Assembly (NCBI RefSeq): GCF_014287705.1
Contig: NZ_JACOOY010000003.1
Coordinates: 124,001 to 188,000, forward strand
Direction: 5' to 3'
Origin: Dorea_D hominis
GTDB lineage: Bacteria > Bacillota > Clostridia > Lachnospirales > Lachnospiraceae
Length of the DNA: 64,000 nucleotides
The notes under the pieces are model-generated. The model searched no databases and was not told the origin of the DNA. It worked only from the letters and a program-made list of their open reading frames with translations. This document shows, piece after piece, positions 58,835 through 64,000 of the stretch. The number at the start of each line of letters is the position of its first letter. Positions within the stretch are counted from its first letter, which is position 1. The translations under genes and the position numbers were made by a program.

Positions 58835-59233
58835 ATGAGAGAGCGAATTGAAAGTAAGCATGTAACTAAGGAAATCAAAAGTCAGATGCCAGTAATTCCG
58901 GTGGAAATTGTTAAAGAAAGAGGCTGTACGTTCTGCCCGTATTATCTGGGCAATTATGAGAAACAGCCACGTTGTATGATGAAAACCTGTGCCTGGGATG
59001 ATGAAAATGAACGTTTCCATCCAGTTCTTCGTGAACTGATCCCATTTTATAAAGAGAAGATGGAAAAAGCAGAAGAAAAGTTCCTTGCAATGAAAAAGAT
59101 TTATACAACACTGTTAGGAATGTTTGCCGATGAAATGAAGCAAGAAGAGTTGGAAAAAGATGAATGTTACGGATGTGCCTATGGAAAATGTGGACCATGT
59201 ATCGGCATCTGTTACAAATCAATGAAAGCATAG
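58835..59233 (+). CDS. Cysteine-rich protein of unknown function
   Basis: 132 residues from ATG 58835 (GGAGG nine bases upstream); the longer open frame to the left runs through the terminator and is not used. Cys clusters lie at both ends: CTFCPYYLGNYEKQPRC and C near residue 50, then CYGCAYGKCGPCIGICY. The spacing suggests zinc or iron-sulfur binding. A helical segment of about 50 residues joins them. It leads the ssb-rep operon. Confidence 0.7.
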   Translation: MRERIESKHVTKEIKSQMPVIPVEIVKERGCTFCPYYLGNYEKQPRCMMKTCAWDDENERFHPVLRELIPFYKEKMEKAEEKFLAMKKIYTTLLGMFADEMKQEELEKDECYGCAYGKCGPCIGICYKSMKA

Positions 59234-59246
59234 GAGGGTTAAGCCA

Positions 59247-59645
59247 ATGAATACAACAGTTATTTCCGGGCGATTGGTAAGAAATCCCGGATACAACGAA
59301 GTGGAGAATGAAAAAGGACTTCATAAGATTGCCAAGTTTGTTCTGGCAGTCAGAAGAAATTATTCCGATGAAGTCAGTTTCATTCCGGTAAAGGCTTTTG
59401 CAAAGAAAGCAGAATTTGCCAGAGATTATCTGATGCAGGGCACGAAGGTCATGGTGGAAGGCGAGATTGTCACAGGTAATTATGAAGATAAGGATACCGG
59501 GAAAAAGATTTATACCACCGAAGTGTATGCAAACCGGATTGAATTCGCAGGTGCAAAAATGGTTGACAGACCACCGTTTCCAGAAGATGCGGAAGGGTTC
59601 TTAGAGATCCCAGAGGGCATGGAAGAAGAAATTCCGTTTAGATAG
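59247..59645 (+). CDS. ssb: Single-stranded DNA-binding protein
   Basis: 132 residues. The OB-fold is clear: MNTTVISGRLVRNPGYNEVE, KFVLAVRRNYSDEVSFIPVKAFAKKAEF, MQGTKVMVEGEIVTGNYEDK and YTTEVYANRIEFAG. The end EEEIPFR matches the acidic C-terminal tip (PF) that recruits partner proteins. It should protect transferred or replicating element DNA. It lies 13 bp after the Cys-rich gene. Confidence 0.93.
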   Translation: MNTTVISGRLVRNPGYNEVENEKGLHKIAKFVLAVRRNYSDEVSFIPVKAFAKKAEFARDYLMQGTKVMVEGEIVTGNYEDKDTGKKIYTTEVYANRIEFAGAKMVDRPPFPEDAEGFLEIPEGMEEEIPFR

Positions 59646-59658
59646 AGGAGGATAAAAG

Positions 59659-60051
59659 ATGGTTTCAGTAGATCAGGCGTATATGGTAGGGCATATGAAA
59701 AATGCCGATGGAAGTATCAATAACAAAAATGTAGTGCTGTCAGCAGCATGTGAAGCAGCGGAACTGTTCCAGTGCATGATGTCAGTAAATCAGAAACTGG
59801 AGGACTGGCAGAGATTTAACCACACCTTGGAGCAGCATCTTAGAAGTGTGGAATGTGAGAAAATCCATGATATTTGTCAGGCAGTATATGGAATGAAACA
59901 TCCGTCCGATGAACTGGAAGGATTGTATCTGGCAAGAGAGGATGAACAGATATGCCTTCTGTACTATCAGGTATTTGTAGGGATGTTGGAAATCAATATT
60001 AATTCAGCCGAAGTGCTGTACAAACAGAAGGAGGAAACAATCAATGAGTAA
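59659..60051 (+). CDS. Hypothetical protein of the conjugative element
   Basis: 130 residues (MVSVDQAYMVGHMKNADGSI). It is mostly helical, with several Met and Cys, and contains SAACEAAELFQCMMSVNQKLEDW, loosely like a MazG-type helix pair but without the EExxE metal motif. AGAGGAGGAT precedes the ATG and it overlaps the next gene by 8 bp. The function is unknown. Confidence 0.6.
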   Translation: MVSVDQAYMVGHMKNADGSINNKNVVLSAACEAAELFQCMMSVNQKLEDWQRFNHTLEQHLRSVECEKIHDICQAVYGMKHPSDELEGLYLAREDEQICLLYYQVFVGMLEININSAEVLYKQKEETINE

Positions 60052-60925
60052 GATGGAGTATATGCCGGTAGATTGTCTGCAGGTGCCGAAGGTGCTGTTC
60101 CAGATGGAAAAATACAAAAATCTGTCAAATACAGCAAAAATTTTATACAGCTTATTTCTGGATCGTTTGAAATTTGCGGTGCAGAATGGCTGGGTAGATC
60201 ATAACGGGGATCTGTTTGTTATCTATCCAAAAAGCGAAATGAAGAAAGATCTGAATACGACTCGATATGGCGTAGATCAGGCAGTACAGGAACTTGTTAA
60301 GATTGGAAAGCTGGTGCGTATTGTTCAAAACGATGGAAAGGCGAACCACTTTTATATCAATGATATTTATGAAAATGAGATGGAGGAAGAATCAATGATG
60401 ACATTAGACAGAATTATGGCAAATATGCAGATGGAAGAAAGAGAAATTATCATGGATAAGATGGTGGCAGCATCCAGAGATATTCTGGGAACAATTGCAG
60501 ATATGGGATATCTGGATGAATATGAGACACCACTGACTCCTATGGAAGAGCGTGGCTATTACGATGAAGAAGGTAATCTTGATATTGATGCCGTAGAAGC
60601 CGATGGCTATGAGTTTGGCATGGATCTGGCATTTGGCGTGTTATCTGTTTATGAAGGAAAGCCTGAACGTGTGCTGGAAATTCAGAAATATGTAAATGAG
60701 CAGTATGAGTGCTGCTCTAATAAGAAGTTTATGAAAGTTCTGGAAACAATCGCACGAATGAATGGAAACGAGGAGGTTTATATCGAGGATATGTATGCCT
60801 GCAATAAAGAGGCAAGGAATTATTATCTGAGTGAGTTAATGATGTGCTTCAACTTTGTGTTTAATGAGATGTGTCATGGAACAGGCAGTGCAGCAGGGTG
60901 TGATTTTAATAATGAGGAAGAATAG
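60044..60925 (+). CDS. RepA_N-like replication initiator, copy 1
   Basis: 293 residues. The N-terminal winged-helix matches RepA_N: VPKVLFQMEKYKNLSNTAKILYSLFLDRLKFAVQNGWVD, then LFVIYPKSEMKKDLNTTRYGVDQAV. The remaining about 180 residues are acidic and lack the C-terminal domain of plasmid initiators. It overlaps the preceding gene by 8 bp. A related protein is encoded next, so the two may act as initiator and regulator. Confidence 0.78.
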   Translation: MSKMEYMPVDCLQVPKVLFQMEKYKNLSNTAKILYSLFLDRLKFAVQNGWVDHNGDLFVIYPKSEMKKDLNTTRYGVDQAVQELVKIGKLVRIVQNDGKANHFYINDIYENEMEEESMMTLDRIMANMQMEEREIIMDKMVAASRDILGTIADMGYLDEYETPLTPMEERGYYDEEGNLDIDAVEADGYEFGMDLAFGVLSVYEGKPERVLEIQKYVNEQYECCSNKKFMKVLETIARMNGNEEVYIEDMYACNKEARNYYLSELMMCFNFVFNEMCHGTGSAAGCDFNNEEE

Positions 60926-60935
60926 GAAATAAGCT

Positions 60936-61754
60936 ATGGCAGATTTTGAATATTTCAGAGCAGAAGAATCTGACCAGTTTTCTTTTTTTCGGATACCAAA
61001 AGCTCTGTTCACAGAAAAAGAGTTTGCAAGCCTGTCCACAGACGCAAAGCTCCTTTACGGAATTCTGCTTGATCGAATCAGCCTATCCAAGAAAAATGGA
61101 TGGATTGATAGTGATGGTTATGTCTATATCATTTACACGATCGCAGAATTGCAGGAACTATTGCGAATGTCGCATACGACAGTGACAAAGCTTCTTTATG
61201 AGCTTGACAGTGTGCATGGGATTGGATTGATTGAACGGTATCGGCAGGGGAATAATCGTCCCTCTGTCATATACGTGAAAAATTTTGTGAAACGGATTAG
61301 AGGAAAGCCCGTAAGATACTTTGCTTCTGGAACGCCAGAAACTGGAAATCCGGACTGCAAGGAATTGGAAATCCGGATTGCAAGAAACTGGAAGTCCGGA
61401 ACGCAAAAAAATAGAAGTCCGGACTGCAAGAATCTGGATGGAAGTAATACTAAGATAAATAAGACTGAAAAGAATCATACTGATAAGAGTAAGGGCAATA
61501 CTCCCACTTTGGAAGAAAAATTCAGTCAGTATGGTAGATTTAAAAATGTTGTTCTGTCGGAAGCTGAACTGCAGGAGCTGATGACGCTATTTCCATGGGA
61601 TTACCAGAAACGGATTGATCATCTTTCTGTTTATATGAAATCCAGTGGAAAAGAGTATCAGAACCATTTTGCAACAATCTGTCTTTGGGCAGAAAGGGAT
61701 GGAACCAGGACAGGAATGGATAAATATGAATTTCAGGAAGGAGAAAGCCTGTGA
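60936..61754 (+). CDS. RepA_N-family replication initiator, copy 2
   Basis: 272 residues. The RepA_N winged helix is at about 12-115 (FFRIPKALFTEKEFASLSTD, AKLLYGILLDRISLSKKNGW, SHTTVTKLLYELDSVHGIG). A variable middle (about 130-180) is followed by a C-terminal DnaD-like domain (TLEEKFSQYGRFKNVVLSEAELQELM to ATICLWAERD). The middle is encoded by four 23-bp DNA repeats. Plasmid RepA_N genes carry their origin inside the coding region, so this gene may contain the element's oriV. Its stop overlaps the next start (TGATG). Confidence 0.85.
   Translation: MADFEYFRAEESDQFSFFRIPKALFTEKEFASLSTDAKLLYGILLDRISLSKKNGWIDSDGYVYIIYTIAELQELLRMSHTTVTKLLYELDSVHGIGLIERYRQGNNRPSVIYVKNFVKRIRGKPVRYFASGTPETGNPDCKELEIRIARNWKSGTQKNRSPDCKNLDGSNTKINKTEKNHTDKSKGNTPTLEEKFSQYGRFKNVVLSEAELQELMTLFPWDYQKRIDHLSVYMKSSGKEYQNHFATICLWAERDGTRTGMDKYEFQEGESL
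61342..61433 (+). repeat. Four 23-bp iterons inside the rep gene
   Basis: Units start at 61342, 61365, 61388 and 61411, following the pattern CTGGAAATCCGGACTGCAAG plus three bases; a fifth CTGG starts at 61434. The period of 23 is not a multiple of three, so each unit is read in a different frame and the peptide does not repeat. The constraint therefore seems to act on DNA, as expected for initiator binding sites. Confidence 0.8.
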
Positions 61755-62548
61755 TGGAAAATAAAGTAACAGCAGATTATCTGGACGAAGAGGGATGTCT
61801 TCATTGTGGCACCTGTGGAAAAAGAAAACAGATGAAAGTCAGTCTGATGGGATTTGAGCATGTAGTGTCCTGTTTGTGCGAATGCGAGGTAAAAGCCAGG
61901 CAGGAACTAGATGAGAAGATGCAGTGGGAAGAAGCACAGCGGCAGCTTTATCAGAGAAAATCCGTCGGACTTCGGGAAAGAAGATTCTGGGAATGGAAAT
62001 TTGAAAATGACAACGGAAGCAACCAGAAGATACTAATTGCCAGGCAGTATGTAGAAAACTGGACAGATATGAAGAGAAAAAATGTAGGATTGCTTTTGAT
62101 GGGACCAGTTGGAACCGGGAAAAGTTTCTTTGCAGGCTGTATTGCAAATGCACTTTTGGAACAGGGAGAACGTGTCATGATGACAAATTTTTCCAGAATC
62201 TTAAATGAAATGACCAGCTATCAGGCAGATAGGAACCAGATTATACAAAATCTTGTGGATTATCCGCTGCTGATTATTGATGACTTGGGAATAGAACGAA
62301 ATTCCGAGTTTGCCCTGGAGCAGGTCTATAATGTGATAGACAGCCGATATTGTAAAATGCTTCCGATGATCGTAACAACGAATCTGGGACTGAATGAAAT
62401 GAAATCCACAGATTTGGATACTGCCCATCAGCGTATTTACAGTAGAATACTTGAAATGTGTGTTCCCATCTATTGTGGTGGAGAAGATAAGAGAAAAGAA
62501 GAAGGGACAGAAAAACTCGTACAGGTGCAGAACCTGATTACCGGTTAA
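61754..62548 (+). CDS. DnaC/IstB-like ATP-binding protein (helicase loader type)
   Basis: 264 residues from ATG 61754, overlapping the rep stop. An N-terminal zinc-like segment (CLHCGTCGKRKQM, CLCECEVKARQ) precedes an AAA+ core: Walker A MGPVGTGKSFFAGCIANALL (about 115-135), Walker B PLLIIDDLGIERNSEFAL and sensor ITVTTNLG-type (MIVTTNLGLNEM). It ends with an Arg finger region (HQRIYSRILEMC). It probably loads the replicative helicase at the origin in the neighbouring rep gene. Confidence 0.9.
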   Translation: MENKVTADYLDEEGCLHCGTCGKRKQMKVSLMGFEHVVSCLCECEVKARQELDEKMQWEEAQRQLYQRKSVGLRERRFWEWKFENDNGSNQKILIARQYVENWTDMKRKNVGLLLMGPVGTGKSFFAGCIANALLEQGERVMMTNFSRILNEMTSYQADRNQIIQNLVDYPLLIIDDLGIERNSEFALEQVYNVIDSRYCKMLPMIVTTNLGLNEMKSTDLDTAHQRIYSRILEMCVPIYCGGEDKRKEEGTEKLVQVQNLITG

Positions 62549-62630
62549 TCTGTCTTTTTTCATTAAAGGGGGTGATTGCCATGATTACAGATCTGGACAG
62601 CAGTTGAATCGCTGAAAGGAGGGAAAAGTC

Positions 62631-63122
62631 ATGCAGGAAGAGGTAACTCAGAAAACGGTCACGTTCTGTATTCGGGCTACTAAGATTACAGCAGACCTGT
62701 TGAAAAAGGTTCTTGTTGCGTATCTGCGACATCAGAAGCAGAAATCAGTAGAGAAGAAAGCACAGAAAAATCAGCCGAAACAGGGAAAGGTCACGGTAAA
62801 AGAGCTGGCAAAACAGAATGCCGGGATGGTCAATATCGAGATCACGGACAAAAATATCAAGTCCTTTGAACGGTATGCCAGAAAATACGGGATCAATTAT
62901 GCTCTGAAAAAAGACAAGAGCAAAGATCCTCCGGTTTATCTGGTATTTTTCAAGGGACGTGATCAGGATGCCCTCAATGCTGCTTTCCGTGAGTTTTCCC
63001 AGAAACAGATTCAAAAAGCGAATAAGCCTTCCATTCATAAGCGTCTTGCAGCTTACCGGGCAATGATGCCAAAGAAGACGAAGGACAAAGTAAAGAACCG
63101 GCATCAGGAGCAGAGTCGATGA
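62631..63122 (+). CDS. pcfB: PcfB-family (DUF3801) conjugation protein
   Basis: 163 residues, AAAGGAGGGAAAAG upstream. The DUF3801 pattern is visible: TVTFCIRATKITADLLKKVL, a basic linker (HQKQKSVEKKAQKNQPKQGK), MVNIEITDKNIKSFERYARKYGINYALKKD and VYLVFFKGRDQDALNAAFREF. PcfB of pCF10 is a relaxosome accessory factor that links the nicked DNA to the coupling protein. Its stop overlaps virD4 by ATGA. A tiny 8-codon frame (62581) before it is not called. Confidence 0.88.
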   Translation: MQEEVTQKTVTFCIRATKITADLLKKVLVAYLRHQKQKSVEKKAQKNQPKQGKVTVKELAKQNAGMVNIEITDKNIKSFERYARKYGINYALKKDKSKDPPVYLVFFKGRDQDALNAAFREFSQKQIQKANKPSIHKRLAAYRAMMPKKTKDKVKNRHQEQSR

Positions 63123-64000
63123 AAAAGAAAAGCGGCAAAACTCTGATGCAGAAGTGGAAGATTAAAATCGGGGGTAAGCTGTCCGCCCTGGATAAAAAGA
63201 AACTGGTTCTTACAAATATCCCTTATGCTCTGGCTGCTTTCTATGCAGACCGGGCATTTTTTCTTTACCGGAACAGTCCGGGAGAAGATATGGGGAACAA
63301 ACTATTATATGCAATGGAACACGCAGACCGGATTTTTGCAGGTTTTGTGTTAAGCAATAACTGGAAAGATCTGCTAGCAGGTATTGTTGTTGCAGTCGTT
63401 CTGAAAGTGTTGGTCTGGCAGAAACAGGCGGACGCAAAGAAATTACGGAAAGGCATCGAGTATGGTTCAGCCAGATGGGGAATCGCAGAGGATATCAAGC
63501 CTTATATGTCGGAAGATCCCTGGATGAATATTCCATTGACAGCAACAGAAGCATTGACTATGGAAAGTAGACCTAAACAGCCAAAGTATGCAAGAAATAA
63601 AAATATAGTGGTCATTGGCGGCAGTGGTTCCGGAAAAACTCGATTTTTCGTTAAGCCGTCAGTCATGCAGATGAACTGTTCCATGGTCATTACAGATCCG
63701 AAAGGCACTCTGATCGAGGAGTGCGGGAAGATGTTAGCAAAGGGACCACCTAAGAAAGATAAGAATGGAAATATTATGAAAGATAAATCAGGAAAAGTGG
63801 TTCACGAACCATATGTGATTAAGGTTCTGAATACTATCAACTTTTCCAAATCGCTTCATTACAATCCATTTGCTTATATACGGTCTGAAAAAGATATCCT
63901 GAAGCTGGTCACAACAATCATTGTTAATACCAAAGGCGAAGGGGAAAAAGCTTCCGAAGATTTTTGGGTAAAAGCAGAGAAGCTGTTGTACACGGCATTG
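63119..64000 (+). CDS. virD4: VirD4/TraG-family type IV coupling protein, N-terminal part
   Basis: 294 codons are visible before the window ends. Two membrane segments lie at about 28-45 and 80-100 (WKDLLAGIVVAVVLKVLVW), followed by YGSARWGIAEDIKPYM and Walker A VVIGGSGSGKTRFFVKPSVM, then SMVITDPKGTLIEECGKML and LHYNPFAYIRSEKDI. These are VirD4/TraG signatures. It pumps relaxase-bound DNA into the conjugation channel. The start overlaps pcfB. Walker B and the C-terminus are off the window. Confidence 0.93.
   Translation, partial: MKKKSGKTLMQKWKIKIGGKLSALDKKKLVLTNIPYALAAFYADRAFFLYRNSPGEDMGNKLLYAMEHADRIFAGFVLSNNWKDLLAGIVVAVVLKVLVWQKQADAKKLRKGIEYGSARWGIAEDIKPYMSEDPWMNIPLTATEALTMESRPKQPKYARNKNIVVIGGSGSGKTRFFVKPSVMQMNCSMVITDPKGTLIEECGKMLAKGPPKKDKNGNIMKDKSGKVVHEPYVIKVLNTINFSKSLHYNPFAYIRSEKDILKLVTTIIVNTKGEGEKASEDFWVKAEKLLYTAL

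Larger units (their letters stand above)
56163..64000. mobile_element. Left part of a Tn1549-like integrative conjugative element
   Basis: From just after the broken integrase, the genes run rightward in one direction: parA, parB, small genes, a Cys-rich protein, ssb, two RepA_N-like proteins, a DnaC-like ATPase, PcfB (DUF3801) and the VirD4/TraG coupling protein. This order is that of the Tn1549 family of Lachnospiraceae elements. The relaxase, type IV secretion genes, recombinase and right end lie beyond the window. The exact left end is uncertain by some tens of bases. Confidence 0.8.

Noticed and set aside
61342..61433. CRISPR array
   Set aside because: Units are contiguous with a 23-bp period, no spacers, inside a coding gene, and no cas genes nearby.
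1..64000. tRNA or rRNA genes
   Set aside because: No cloverleaf with a T-loop GTTCRA signature or rRNA segment was recognised on either strand; a covariance search would settle it.

Overview
The window looks like the chromosome of a low-GC Gram-positive gut anaerobe, most likely a Lachnospiraceae (Clostridia). The grounds are the str-operon order rpsL-rpsG-fusA-tuf, a GdpP-RplI-DnaB block, a LysRS with a C-terminal tRNA-binding domain, AGGAGG-type ribosome sites, a BceRSAB-type peptide-resistance module and a Tn1549-like conjugative element. No rRNA or tRNA gene and no CRISPR array was seen.

Layout. 1-11842 is core chromosome: galE 3' end, gdpP-rplI-dnaB, a small ferredoxin, a lipoprotein binding protein, an HD hydrolase, rpsL, rpsG, fusA and tuf. 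11843-26096 is a 14.25-kb integrative mobilizable element inserted at the 3' end of tuf and bounded by a 56-bp direct repeat of the tuf end. It carries a repressor, integrase, primase, VapE ATPase, MobV relaxase and TnpV, and then a defence island: an RHH-fused cytosine methyltransferase, an EcoRII-like nuclease, Vsr, and a four-gene type II CBASS operon (CD-NTase, Cap2, Cap3, 2TM effector). 26097-26860 is the scar of an older sibling element plus a 166-bp MITE. 26905-32129 is a BceRSAB-type module. 32640-37371 holds two secreted proteins with similar C-termini, followed by a terminator and a probable group II intron fragment. 37906-52215 is mixed chromosome: HD hydrolase, moaC-modC, an hxlR pseudogene, an S15 peptidase, glycerol dehydrogenase, an ECF sigma/anti-sigma pair, a hybrid histidine kinase, greA and lysS. 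52400-56162 holds a MerR regulator, a zinc-ribbon protein, three tandem excisionase-like genes and a tyrosine integrase broken before its catalytic C-terminus. 56163 to the end is the start of a Tn1549-like ICE: parA, parB, ssb, two RepA_N-like proteins (one containing 23-bp iterons), a DnaC-like ATPase, PcfB and the VirD4 coupling protein, which runs off the window.

The most striking observation is upstream of the CBASS operon. A TTGTTT/TATACT promoter with a 17-bp spacer is followed at once by TCAGCACTC, nine bases, GAGTGCTAA. This matches 17 of 18 arm positions of CIRCE, the operator of the heat-shock repressor HrcA. It implies that this mobile anti-phage operon is controlled by the host's chaperone-stress regulon, rather than by the dedicated CBASS regulators (CapW, CapH/CapP), none of which is encoded nearby.
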